From: Caryophanales bacterium UBA5026
GTDB taxonomy: Bacteria > Bacillota_I > Bacilli_A > RF39 > UBA660
Assembly: GCA_002416285.1 (NCBI GenBank)
Contig: DICM01000027.1
Coordinates: 40,242 to 72,938 of the forward strand
DNA length: 32,697 bases
Reading direction: 5' to 3'
The notes under the pieces were generated by a model, which saw only the letters and a program-made list of their open reading frames with translations, searched no databases and was not told where the DNA came from. A program made the position numbers and the translations under genes. Shown here piece by piece: positions 5,636 through 13,489 of this stretch (position 1 is its first letter; every line of letters begins with the position of its first letter).

Positions 5636-8161
5636 ATGCGAAAAGCAAAATGGGGTTTTACATTAGTAGAATTACTAGCAGTCATCGTAATATTATCAGT
5701 GATTGCTTTAATTACAACTCCCATCGTGTTAAGTCAGATTGAACAAGCAAAAAAAGGTGGGTTTGTTACGAGTGCGAAAAATGTATTAGATGCCGCTGAT
5801 ATTTATGTCAGTAATGATAACAAATTAGATCCTAATGGAACAGATGTGAAAGTTTTGGAAATTAAAAATAAAGAGAAAGTAACAGGATTAGTCTTTCAAA
5901 ACAAAGATGCAGAGTATGTTCTAAAGGATTTCACCGATGGAAACTATTGTGCCTCTGGTCCTAGGAATGATCTCATTGTAAGAAAAGGAGATTGTACTGG
6001 AGAAGCCGATCTATATGCGAGTCTTTCTTTATCCATCAAAGAGAAGACAACAAGAAAGATCACCGTAATAGCGACTGCTAGTGATGATACAGGTATTTCA
6101 GGATATTCTTATTGTGTCGCTGATTGTGACAATGAATCCAATTGGAAGAACAGTAGTAAGAGTGAATATACATTTGATTCTTTAAGGTATAGTAAAAAAT
6201 ATGAGATTCATGTAAGGGTCATCAACCGAATTGATAAGGTAACAGAGAAGACGATTGAAGCTGTAACAGAAGCTTTACCAACTGCAACTTATTCGGTTAA
6301 AGAAAGTGGATGGACAAAAAGTAAGACGGTAACAATTACTTATCCAAACAATGTTGAGAACTATCTCATTATCCATAGTGGAACTGCTAAGATGAATGGA
6401 GAAGTGATACCAGTTGGGGAACGAAGAAAGATCAGTGGAACGAGTGCCCAAGTCATCTTTGAAACGAATGGAACGATTGAAGCGATTACCAGTGATGGAT
6501 ACAATGAAGCAAGTCCATCAACCCTAACGATTAGTCAAGTCGATCCAACCAGTCCAACAAATGTCAGTGTAGGAATTGGAACAGTCACTAGTAAGAGTAT
6601 TCAGGTCATTGCGAATGGAGTCGATAATGAATCGGGAATTGCCAAATACGAATTTCAAGTAAATAATGGAACTTGGATCGATAATGGAACGAATAACACT
6701 TATCTATTCAGTAATCTAACCAGTGGAAATTATACCTATAAAGTAAGATTAACCAACAAAGCAGGAGGAGTAACGGAAAGTAGTGAGAAAGTACAAGCAA
6801 CAACGACAATTACAACTCCAAGTTACAGTGTAAGTCCAAGTGGCTGGGCAAAGAGTAAGACAGCAACAGTGACGTATCAAAGTGGTTATACAAATCAGTT
6901 TCGTGTACTATCAGGAAGTGCAACCTATAATGGAACAGCAGTTACCAATAATACTTGGATTACAATTAGTGGAACGAGTGTAGGAATTGTATTTAATAGT
7001 AATGGGAGTGTGGAAGCGAGAAGTACGGATGGAATTAATACAGTCACTTCGTCAACCTTAACAGTCAGTCAAATTGATACAACAGTACCAGTAGTTAATA
7101 GTTTAAGTATCGCATCCACGAATGGAAGTTACAATGCTTTAACCACAACGATCACATCGAATGTAACCGATAATTCAGGAGCAAGTATGCAGATGTATAT
7201 CAGTAATACTGGATATGAGGCTGGAGGATCATGGGAGACCTATATAACCAGTAAGTCATGGAATGTAGGAGGAAGCCTTAATGGAGGAACGAGAACGATC
7301 TACATTACATACATGGATCAAGCCGGAAACAAGGTCAACAGAACTTTAAGTTACGGAGTATATGCGGAATGTAGTAGTAATACCAATACCTCTTATGGAG
7401 GATGGGGAGCATGTAGTGCCTCTTGTGGAGGTGGAGTACAATATCGAAGTGTAACAGTAACGGACCGAGCAACAGGTAGAACTTGTTCTAGTTCAACGGG
7501 TAGTCAAGCTTGTAATACCCAGAGTTGTTTTAGTCCATCAAATCCTAGTGATTATGGGAATTGCTCTGCACTTACTACTGCTTTAAATGATACAAATACG
7601 AGAAATACAATTTTTGGAAATCCTACTTATTTGGGATATATAGCAAATAATAGTTCAGCTATGGCATGTGTAACCTCGGATGCCGCCAATCTTCACAAAA
7701 TTATCAAAAATGATGAAGCACGGAAAGCAGTACAGAAATCCGCTAATAGTATTCATAATTATTATTCGCAAATTTTTAACGCTTGTGGAAATGGTAACTA
7801 TTTCACAAGGTATCAATATACACTCTGGAATATGGGAGACCGTGCTAATCGTGAAGGTGTGGTTGACTTAACCTATCCTACAGGAGTAGTGACACCTTCA
7901 AGAAAATCAGATTTTCACCGTAATGATCAAATTATTGTTTTATTTGATTACATTGATTCTTACAGACATGAGGAATCTGACAGGGGTCACGGATTTAATG
8001 CTGATATCAATTCAATCTATGGATATATCACAGTAAAAGGATGGGTTGAAGGTAGTAACTTAACAAGAACGGATAGGTACAAAGTATTTTTAGCATCGGT
8101 CTATTATGATACTGCTGTTAATAGTCCAATTCCAGTGGGTTATAGCTGCGTACCAAGATAA
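5636..8161 (+). CDS. Pilin-like surface protein with Ig/FN3-like stalk, TSP1-like module and unique tip domain
   Basis: The 841-residue product opens with a class III prepilin signal: short basic leader MRKAKWG, cleavage after Gly7, then FTLVELLAVIVIL with the conserved Glu5 of the mature chain. After a pilin-like N domain (to about 120) come beta modules: an FN3-like unit, an Ig-like unit (about 216-305, YSVKESGWTKSKT), another FN3-like unit, and a second Ig-like unit (about 394-480, YSVSPSGWAKSKT). A further beta unit leads to a TSP1-like module (about 578-631, GGWGACSASCGGG) and a ~210-residue tip domain of unknown type. The ATG at 5636 is preferred over 5567 because of AGGAG at 5621-5625, the promoter position and the signal. 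The stalk and TSP1 parts match the gene at 1-1115; the tips do not. Likely a minor pilin or adhesin. Its ligand and assembly machinery are not visible here. Confidence 0.88.
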   Translation: MRKAKWGFTLVELLAVIVILSVIALITTPIVLSQIEQAKKGGFVTSAKNVLDAADIYVSNDNKLDPNGTDVKVLEIKNKEKVTGLVFQNKDAEYVLKDFTDGNYCASGPRNDLIVRKGDCTGEADLYASLSLSIKEKTTRKITVIATASDDTGISGYSYCVADCDNESNWKNSSKSEYTFDSLRYSKKYEIHVRVINRIDKVTEKTIEAVTEALPTATYSVKESGWTKSKTVTITYPNNVENYLIIHSGTAKMNGEVIPVGERRKISGTSAQVIFETNGTIEAITSDGYNEASPSTLTISQVDPTSPTNVSVGIGTVTSKSIQVIANGVDNESGIAKYEFQVNNGTWIDNGTNNTYLFSNLTSGNYTYKVRLTNKAGGVTESSEKVQATTTITTPSYSVSPSGWAKSKTATVTYQSGYTNQFRVLSGSATYNGTAVTNNTWITISGTSVGIVFNSNGSVEARSTDGINTVTSSTLTVSQIDTTVPVVNSLSIASTNGSYNALTTTITSNVTDNSGASMQMYISNTGYEAGGSWETYITSKSWNVGGSLNGGTRTIYITYMDQAGNKVNRTLSYGVYAECSSNTNTSYGGWGACSASCGGGVQYRSVTVTDRATGRTCSSSTGSQACNTQSCFSPSNPSDYGNCSALTTALNDTNTRNTIFGNPTYLGYIANNSSAMACVTSDAANLHKIIKNDEARKAVQKSANSIHNYYSQIFNACGNGNYFTRYQYTLWNMGDRANREGVVDLTYPTGVVTPSRKSDFHRNDQIIVLFDYIDSYRHEESDRGHGFNADINSIYGYITVKGWVEGSNLTRTDRYKVFLASVYYDTAVNSPIPVGYSCVPR
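6840..7528 (+). repeat. Copy 2 of the dispersed stalk/TSP1 repeat (partner at 1-692)
   Basis: Closely matches 1-692 in the same orientation and frame. Similarity stops after the final TSP1 cysteine codon (TGT 7526-7528), where the unrelated tip domain starts. The intervening DNA carries unrelated genes. Confidence 0.85.
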
Positions 8162-8185
8162 AACAAGTGTCGACCACTTGTTTTT
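8161..8185 (+). terminator. Intrinsic terminator of the TSP1-bearing pilin-like gene
   Basis: Stem AAACAAGTG (8161-8169), loop TCGAC, stem CACTTGTTT (8175-8183), followed by T. The stem starts at the last base of the stop codon. Confidence 0.88.
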
Positions 8186-8203
8186 CTTTTCTTTACTTTG
8201 TTC

Positions 8204-8232
8204 TTTAAAAATAATGATTTTTATAGTATAAT
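8204..8232 (+). promoter_or_regulatory. Promoter of fmt
   Basis: TTTAAA (8204-8209), 17-base spacer, TATAAT (8227-8232). The leader before the ATG at 8248 would be about ten bases. Confidence 0.6.
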
Positions 8233-8247
8233 GAATATGGTGAGAAT

Positions 8248-9213
8248 ATGGATATTGAAAAAATTAATATTGAGAAAGAAGTAAAAATCATCTTTATGGG
8301 TACTCCTGAATTTGCAGTTCCTATATTAGAAGGTTTAATTAATAACTATAATGTACGGGCTGTTGTAACGCAACCAGATCGCCCAGTTGGTAGAAATGGA
8401 CAGATTCAGTATAGTCCAATTAAACAGTTAGCGGGAAAGCATACGATTTTAGTGTTACAACCTGAAAAAGTAAGAGATGACTGGAGACAAATTATTGAAT
8501 TTGATCCAAGTTTGATTATTACTTGTGCCTATGGTCAGCTCTTACCTAGAGAATTATTAGTATATCCAAAATATGGATGTATTAATGTTCATGCCTCTTT
8601 ACTACCTAAATTAAGAGGGGGGGCACCGATTCATCATGCAATTACTGATGGTTATAGTAAAACTGGTGTGACTATTATGCATATGAGTCCTAAAATGGAT
8701 GCTGGAGATATTATTTCACAAGCAGAAATTCCAATTGATGAGAAAGATACAACCGCATCTCTTCACAATAAACTAAGTATTTTAGGAAGAGACTTACTAC
8801 TTCAAACTTTACCTTCAATCATTGATGGTACCGCTCCTAGAATAAAACAGGAGGAGTCTGAAATAACTTTTGGTCTTAATATTCGACCAGAAGATGAGCG
8901 AATTGATTTTTCTAAAAATAGAAGACAGATCTATAATCAGATTCGTGGACTTAATTCTTGGCCTGGTGCTTATTGTATGTTTGAAGGTAAGAGAATGAAA
9001 ATTTGGGAATCTTATATTAAAGAAGATAGTTTTCCAACAGGCTTTAATGGTCAAATAACTAATCTTTATGAAGATGGGATCGGAGTTAAAGTTGGTAATG
9101 GTGAGATTGTAATCACAATTTTACAACCGGAAGGAAAAAGTCCTATGAGGGCAGCAAATTATTTAAATGGATTGCAAAATAAAGCATCCCTTATCGGAAG
9201 AATAATGGAGTAA
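8248..9213 (+). CDS. fmt: Methionyl-tRNA formyltransferase
   Basis: Fmt transfers a formyl group from 10-formyl-tetrahydrofolate to methionyl-initiator tRNA. The 321-residue length fits the family. Seen in the sequence: KIIFMGTPEFAVPIL at the start of the Rossmann-like domain, TQPDRPVGR, the catalytic triad in order (Asn113 and His115 in INVHASLLP, Asp154 in MDAGDII), and HASLLPKLRGGAPI. The C-terminal OB-like domain runs from about residue 205. The first twelve residues before KIIFMGTPEF are longer than usual. The ATG at 8248 has only a weak ribosome site (GGTGAG). The usual partner def (peptide deformylase) is not adjacent; an unknown membrane protein follows after two bases. Confidence 0.95.
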   Translation: MDIEKINIEKEVKIIFMGTPEFAVPILEGLINNYNVRAVVTQPDRPVGRNGQIQYSPIKQLAGKHTILVLQPEKVRDDWRQIIEFDPSLIITCAYGQLLPRELLVYPKYGCINVHASLLPKLRGGAPIHHAITDGYSKTGVTIMHMSPKMDAGDIISQAEIPIDEKDTTASLHNKLSILGRDLLLQTLPSIIDGTAPRIKQEESEITFGLNIRPEDERIDFSKNRRQIYNQIRGLNSWPGAYCMFEGKRMKIWESYIKEDSFPTGFNGQITNLYEDGIGVKVGNGEIVITILQPEGKSPMRAANYLNGLQNKASLIGRIME

Positions 9214-9215
9214 TT

Positions 9216-9842
9216 ATGGAGAAAAAGAGTATTTTTAAAACAATTAAAGAATACTGGAAAATTCCAAGATACCATGGATTAATATCGCTTGGATTATATT
9301 TTTTATTTTTCATGTTGATATATCTTTTAACTCAACCGTTAAGTGGAACAGCACCAACTAAAGATACAGACTATAATCTAACAACTCCATATACTGTAGA
9401 ATATACGTTTAAAGAAATAAATCGAACAGAAGAGATAGATCATCGATTTCAATTAACTGTAGCGGATTATTCTAAAATATTAACCTATAAAAATACAGGG
9501 GATACATATAATATTATAGATGGTCAATTAATTGGAAATGGAGTAGAAATAAACGAAATTTTACCGGTTTCTATTGTTGGGGTGTTACCAGAGACTATTA
9601 TGGTTTTTCTTCAGGATAAAATACCTGTTAGTAATGGTACTTATCAAGATGGAACGACAAAGAAAGAATATGAAGCGAAGGCAAGTGAACTAGCCGTATT
9701 TGCTTCAACAAATCAAAATTATATATTGATTACAACATATAGTAAAAATAACAAATTAGAAAAAATTGTTTTGGATATTACCAAAGCATTGGAAGATCCA
9801 ACAATTATGTCTTACAACATTGAATTTATCTATCAATCTTAG
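9216..9842 (+). CDS. Unknown membrane-anchored protein downstream of fmt
   Basis: A 208-residue protein of unrecognised family. A basic cytoplasmic segment (about 1-18) is followed by one transmembrane helix (about 20-40, LISLGLYFLFFMLIYLL) and a ~165-residue domain predicted to lie outside, containing short charged beta-like stretches (VEYTFKEINRTEEIDHRF, then TYNIIDGQLIGNGVEI). There are no cysteines, no lipobox and no catalytic motif that I can name. It begins two bases after the fmt stop, so it is co-transcribed with fmt, although a functional link is not obvious. The secG promoter follows its stop codon. Confidence is high that it is a real gene and nil for function. Confidence 0.75.
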   Translation: MEKKSIFKTIKEYWKIPRYHGLISLGLYFLFFMLIYLLTQPLSGTAPTKDTDYNLTTPYTVEYTFKEINRTEEIDHRFQLTVADYSKILTYKNTGDTYNIIDGQLIGNGVEINEILPVSIVGVLPETIMVFLQDKIPVSNGTYQDGTTKKEYEAKASELAVFASTNQNYILITTYSKNNKLEKIVLDITKALEDPTIMSYNIEFIYQS

Positions 9843-9871
9843 TTGCATTTTTTTCTTATTTGTGGTAAATT
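9843..9871 (+). promoter_or_regulatory. Promoter of secG
   Basis: TTGCAT (9843-9848), 17-base spacer, TAAATT (9866-9871), starting right after the upstream stop codon. No hairpin terminator is seen before it, so read-through from fmt is also possible. Confidence 0.5.
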
Positions 9872-9892
9872 ATTGAAAGTTAGGAGGTTCTT

Positions 9893-10102
9893 ATGGAAGT
9901 GATCCTTATTGTAGTTTCTATCTTATTAATTGCACTTGTACTTTTACAAAGTGGAAAAGCAGAAGATACAGGAATTCTAGGTGGAGGAAATGACGCCTTA
10001 TTTAAAAATAGAAAAGAACGTGGCGGGGAACTATTTATTACTCGTTTAACGATGATTCTAGGAGCTGTTTATTTTATCATTTGTTTTGTACAGGGATTCT
10101 AA
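9893..10102 (+). CDS. secG: Preprotein translocase subunit SecG
   Basis: This 69-residue protein has the SecG layout: a first transmembrane helix with ILIVVSILLIALVLLQSGK, a short loop rich in glycine (LGGGNDALFKNR), and a second helix near the C terminus (RLTMILGAVYFIICFV). SecG associates with SecYE and promotes protein export. AGGAGG (9882-9887) supports the ATG at 9893. In many Bacillota secG lies next to rnr and smpB; here it stands alone between the fmt unit and a pilin-like gene, with its own terminator. Identification is firm. Confidence 0.93.
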   Translation: MEVILIVVSILLIALVLLQSGKAEDTGILGGGNDALFKNRKERGGELFITRLTMILGAVYFIICFVQGF

Positions 10103-10123
10103 AATGCGTAAAGCATTTTTTTT
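10101..10123 (+). terminator. Intrinsic terminator of secG
   Basis: Stem AAAATGC (10101-10107), loop GTAAA, stem GCATTTT (10113-10119), T run to 10123. The stem overlaps the TAA stop. Confidence 0.85.
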
Positions 10124-10129
10124 GTGTTA

Positions 10130-10158
10130 TTGACTAATAATTTGAAAATGGGTAAAAT
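10130..10158 (+). promoter_or_regulatory. Promoter of the second pilin-like gene
   Basis: TTGACT (10130-10135), 17-base spacer, TAAAAT (10153-10158), the same hexamers and spacing as at 5579-5607. Confidence 0.7.
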
Positions 10159-10180
10159 AAAAGAAGAAGGTAGGGAGACT

Positions 10181-11236
10181 ATGAAAATTAAAAAAGGGTT
10201 TACATTGGTGGAATTATTAGCGGTTATTGTCGTATTAGGAATCATTGCTCTAGTTATTACACCAGTTATTTTAGAGATGATTAAGACCGCAGAAAATGGT
10301 ACTGCTGAAAGTGCTATGTTAGGATATGTTCGGGCAGTAGAAAAATATTATGTCGATAGTTTAGAAGAAGGTAAATTGTTAGAGGATAACCGTACTTATT
10401 CTGTCGATGAATTAAAAAAATCAATTAAAACGACAGGGGCACAGCCGACTTCTGGTGAAATATTCATAAATGATAGTGGACTAGTTGGAACTTCTAGAGT
10501 CTGTATTAATAATAAATACGTTGATTATGATGGAACCAATGCGATTGTAAATAAAGAAAAAAATTGTAAAGAACTATTATATTCTACACTTGCCGATACG
10601 CTTAGAGTTGCTTGTAGTAAGAATAATACAAATGGGTTAGTAGAAGATGATAATGGAGTTTGTTATTATAAAGGTACTTCAAGTCAGATAACAAGTAATT
10701 ATTATAGTTATGGGGGAGTACTCTGGCGGATTGTTGCCATTAATCAAGATCGTTCAATCGTATTAATTACAGATGCGACACTTAAGACAACTAATTTTGG
10801 AAGCTATACATCAGAAACAGACAATTGTATTAAAAATGGAAGTTGTAGTAAATTAGAAGATAGTAATGTTTCTTCATGGATGAACAACACTTTTCTTCCG
10901 TCTCTTACGACGAGAAATGGTATTTTAACAAAATCTTACGATCGGAAATATTATAATGGTAGTGAAGTTGTCAATGGTTCTTTTAAAGGTGTTGTGACAC
11001 TTTTATCAGAACTACAATATAGGAACGCTGGTGCAGCAGATTCTTACTTAAATAAAAATGAAAGTCTTTGGCTAGCAGATATTTATTCCAGTTCTTATGT
11101 TCGAACAATTGAGTCGGACGGATCAATTAGTTTAAGAGCACCTGGTAACACACTGGGTGTAAGACCAATTATTACAATTACTAATAGTAGTGCTGATGGT
11201 GATGGCACAAAAGAAAATCCTTATCAGGTAAAATAG
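10181..11236 (+). CDS. Pilin-like protein with DUF6273-like C-terminal domain
   Basis: The 351-residue product begins MKIKKG, then FTLVELLAVIVVLGIIALV, a class III prepilin signal with cleavage expected after Gly6 and Glu5 in the mature chain. A helical stretch (YVRAVEKYYVDSLEEG) continues the pilin stem. From about residue 165 a globular domain carries YGGVLWRIVAINQDRSIVLIT and SSWMNNTFL, and near the end LGVRPIITI, which resembles DUF6273-type domains of Bacillota surface proteins. The C terminus DGTKENPYQVK recurs almost unchanged in the third pilin-like gene. The ATG at 10181 fits the signal and AGGGAG upstream; the ORF start at 10124 lies inside the promoter. It is a monocistronic gene, likely exported and processed by a prepilin peptidase encoded elsewhere. 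Confidence 0.85.
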   Translation: MKIKKGFTLVELLAVIVVLGIIALVITPVILEMIKTAENGTAESAMLGYVRAVEKYYVDSLEEGKLLEDNRTYSVDELKKSIKTTGAQPTSGEIFINDSGLVGTSRVCINNKYVDYDGTNAIVNKEKNCKELLYSTLADTLRVACSKNNTNGLVEDDNGVCYYKGTSSQITSNYYSYGGVLWRIVAINQDRSIVLITDATLKTTNFGSYTSETDNCIKNGSCSKLEDSNVSSWMNNTFLPSLTTRNGILTKSYDRKYYNGSEVVNGSFKGVVTLLSELQYRNAGAADSYLNKNESLWLADIYSSSYVRTIESDGSISLRAPGNTLGVRPIITITNSSADGDGTKENPYQVK

Positions 11237-11253
11237 CTTGAAAGGATTTTTTT
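11214..11253 (+). terminator. Intrinsic terminator of the second pilin-like gene, built partly from coding bases
   Basis: AAAATCCTT (11214-11222) pairs with AAGGATTTT (11242-11250), long loop, then a T run to 11253. The left arm encodes part of the conserved ENPY motif. Confidence 0.7.
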
Positions 11254-11297
11254 GCCAAACAAATGTTTGAAAAAGAAAAGACAAAACACTATTTCTA

Positions 11298-11306
11298 TGG
11301 TACAAT
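11298..11306 (+). promoter_or_regulatory. Extended -10 promoter of the ruvA unit
   Basis: TGG directly precedes TACAAT (11301-11306), about 16 bases before the chosen ruvA ATG. No good -35 at standard spacing. Confidence 0.5.
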
Positions 11307-11322
11307 GGATATGGTGAATAAT

Positions 11323-11877
11323 ATGTATGGTTATATAAAAGGAATTGTTACAGAAATTGAAAGTAGTTATATTATTGTTGAAACAGCGGGGGTTGGATAT
11401 CTAATCTATACAGCAAATCCATACTCTTTTAATCAGAATGAAGAGTATAAAGTATATATCTATCAAAATGTGCGTGAAGATGAGATTTCATTATATGGAT
11501 TTAGTTCATTAGAAGAAAAAAATATGTTTTTAAAATTGATTGGTGTCAAAGGACTTGGGTGTAAAATGGCATTGCCAATTCTTGCTACCGGTTCCATTGC
11601 TGGAATTGTCGATGCAATCGAGCGAGAAAATATTCTATATTTAAAAAAATTCCCGAAAATTGGTGATAAGGTAGCACGACAAATTATTCTTGATTTAAAG
11701 GGAAAATTAGTATCAAGTGATACGAATAATATCTCAGTTATCGATGATGAGTTAGTAGAAGCATTAAAAGCACTCGGATATAAGCCAGCTGATATCAAAA
11801 AGGTTGTTCCGAATGTGCCGAAAGGGTTACCGATTGAAGGGCAGATTAAAGAAGCTCTAAAATTACTATTAAAGTAA
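11323..11877 (+). CDS. ruvA: Holliday junction branch migration protein RuvA
   Basis: RuvA binds Holliday junctions as a tetramer and loads the RuvB motor. The 184-residue form starting MYGYIKGIVTEIE has the family's usual N terminus (an OB fold, VETAGVGYLIYT). Two helix-hairpin-helix motifs follow: LIGVKGLGCKMALPIL and FPKIGDKVARQIILDLKGK. The C-terminal UBA-like domain that contacts RuvB begins near ELVEALKALGYKPADIKK. It is slightly shorter than the usual ~200 residues. The ORF extends up to 11263, but the promoter lies within that extension and the family start is at 11323. Here ruvA is separated from ruvB by one unknown gene, an unusual insertion. Confidence 0.93.
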   Translation: MYGYIKGIVTEIESSYIIVETAGVGYLIYTANPYSFNQNEEYKVYIYQNVREDEISLYGFSSLEEKNMFLKLIGVKGLGCKMALPILATGSIAGIVDAIERENILYLKKFPKIGDKVARQIILDLKGKLVSSDTNNISVIDDELVEALKALGYKPADIKKVVPNVPKGLPIEGQIKEALKLLLK

Positions 11878-11885
11878 GGGGTATT

Positions 11886-12482
11886 ATGGGAAAGAAAACA
11901 TTGTGCTTAAAGAGACTGCAAGAAGCTGGAATCAATGTACATGAATATGAGGAAGTTCGTTCTTTTGAAGAATTAATTCATTATATTGAACTAAATCCCA
12001 ATATGAGTATTCGTTTTGATGATGATCAAGGAACAACAGATTTACCTTTTTATGTAATTGATAATGGTAACCAAGAATATTTAAGAGAAATTGTAGAGCA
12101 AGCAGGGATTGGTAATTTTACGATGCTAGTCTCAAATGGTCATCAGTATGATGCCGATCAAATATGTAATTTTGTTGGTAAGGTATCTCCTGATGGAACT
12201 TTTGAGCTAGAGTATAGTATTAAAAAAATTCCGCTTCGACATATGTATCGTAGGGGGACGACTAGTGTGAGAGGTAATTATGGTGATTTATCAACTTACA
12301 GTTATTTAAATAAGAATGAGAATATCATTTCGAAAAAGGAATTAGAGGATATTTTAACCTATTTATTCCAAATTAAAATTTATAATAGAGATATTGAAGG
12401 AACGTTGTATCCCTATCCAGTAGGAGTATATAAACGTAATATTGCAATATGGCAAGTTAGAGAGGAAGATAATTATGGATGA
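11886..12482 (+). CDS. Unknown protein encoded between ruvA and ruvB
   Basis: A 198-residue soluble protein of unrecognised family. It starts GKKTLCLKRLQEAGINVHEYEEV, a helix-then-turn opening that loosely recalls ATP-grasp or PEP-utilising enzymes, and later has SIRFDDDQGTTDLPFYV, DGTFELEYSIKKIPLRHMY and EGTLYPYPVGV. Several acidic and basic conserved-looking patches suggest an enzyme rather than a structural protein, but no motif is decisive. The ATG is preceded by AAGGGG, eight bases after the ruvA stop, and the 3' end overlaps ruvB by eight bases, so it is translated as part of the ruv operon. A role alongside RuvAB is possible from context only. Confidence 0.7.
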   Translation: MGKKTLCLKRLQEAGINVHEYEEVRSFEELIHYIELNPNMSIRFDDDQGTTDLPFYVIDNGNQEYLREIVEQAGIGNFTMLVSNGHQYDADQICNFVGKVSPDGTFELEYSIKKIPLRHMYRRGTTSVRGNYGDLSTYSYLNKNENIISKKELEDILTYLFQIKIYNRDIEGTLYPYPVGVYKRNIAIWQVREEDNYG

Positions 12483-13482
12483 AAGAATTTTATCAGGTGA
12501 GGAGCAACAAGAAGATGAATTTGAAATTAATATTCGACCAAGTTATCTTAATGATTATGTTGGTCAAAGCGAAGTAAAAGAAAATTTAGATGTATTTATT
12601 AAAGCGGCAAAGATGCGTGAGGAACCTTTGGATCATGTTTTATTATACGGTCCTCCAGGTCTTGGTAAAACAACCCTCGCATATATTATAGCCAATGAGC
12701 TTGGAACACAATTAAAAACAGCTAGTGGTCCATCCATTGAAAAAAGTGGAGATTTAGCAGCTGTTTTATCAACACTAGAACCTGGTGATGTGTTGTTTAT
12801 CGATGAAATTCATCGTATGCCTCGCTTTATTGAAGAAATCTTGTATCCGGCCATGGAAGATTTCAGTTTAGAAATTATGGTTGGTAGTGAAGCGAGTACT
12901 AAAAATATTCATATTGATTTACCGCCTTTTACATTGGTTGGAGCGACGACTAGAGCTGGAGATCTATCAAGTCCACTTCGTGATCGTTTTGGTATTATTT
13001 CCAAACTTCAGTACTATACCGAAGAGGAATTGACTCGTATTGTAAAACGTACCGGAAAAGTTTTAGGTGCTCCAATCGATGAGGATGCGGCAGTTGAGCT
13101 TGCACGTCGAAGTAGGGGAACACCACGTATTGCCAACCGTTTGTTTCGACGGGTACGTGATTATGCTCTTGTTATGGGAAACGGTGTTATTGATTTAGAA
13201 ATTACGAAACATGCCCTTGATAAATTAAAAGTAGATAGCTTAGGTTTAGATGATACTGACTATAATTTACTCAAATCAATCATTGAAAAATTTAATGGTG
13301 GCCCTGTTGGAATCGAAGCAATTGCTTCTTCTATTGGAGAAGAACAAGGTACAATTGAAGATGTCTATGAACCATACTTGCTTCAGACTGGTCTTTTAAA
13401 AAGGACCAGTAGAGGAAGAATGGTAACCCCTAAAGCATATGTTCATTTAGGAATTGCATATCAGGAAAATATGTTTGAATAG
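12475..13482 (+). CDS. ruvB: Holliday junction branch migration ATPase RuvB
   Basis: RuvB is the hexameric AAA+ motor that moves Holliday junctions with RuvA. At 335 residues it has the standard length. Visible motifs: FEINIRPSYLNDYVGQ at the N terminus, Walker A GPPGLGKTTLA with Lys65, Walker B DVLFIDEIHR, sensor 1 VGATTRAGDLSSPL followed by the arginine finger region RDRFG, and the C-terminal winged-helix segment with GGPVGIEAIASSIGEE and GRMVTPKAY. The ATG at 12475 is chosen over 12442 because MDERILSGEE is the family-like start and an AGAGGAAG ribosome site precedes it. It overlaps the unknown gene upstream by eight bases. It is followed seven bases later by another unknown gene. Confidence 0.96.
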   Translation: MDERILSGEEQQEDEFEINIRPSYLNDYVGQSEVKENLDVFIKAAKMREEPLDHVLLYGPPGLGKTTLAYIIANELGTQLKTASGPSIEKSGDLAAVLSTLEPGDVLFIDEIHRMPRFIEEILYPAMEDFSLEIMVGSEASTKNIHIDLPPFTLVGATTRAGDLSSPLRDRFGIISKLQYYTEEELTRIVKRTGKVLGAPIDEDAAVELARRSRGTPRIANRLFRRVRDYALVMGNGVIDLEITKHALDKLKVDSLGLDDTDYNLLKSIIEKFNGGPVGIEAIASSIGEEQGTIEDVYEPYLLQTGLLKRTSRGRMVTPKAYVHLGIAYQENMFE

Positions 13483-13489
13483 GTGTGCT

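Noticed and set aside
11463..11798. 111-codon open frame antisense to ruvA
   Set aside because: Opposite a well-conserved ruvA, with no family resemblance or start signals.
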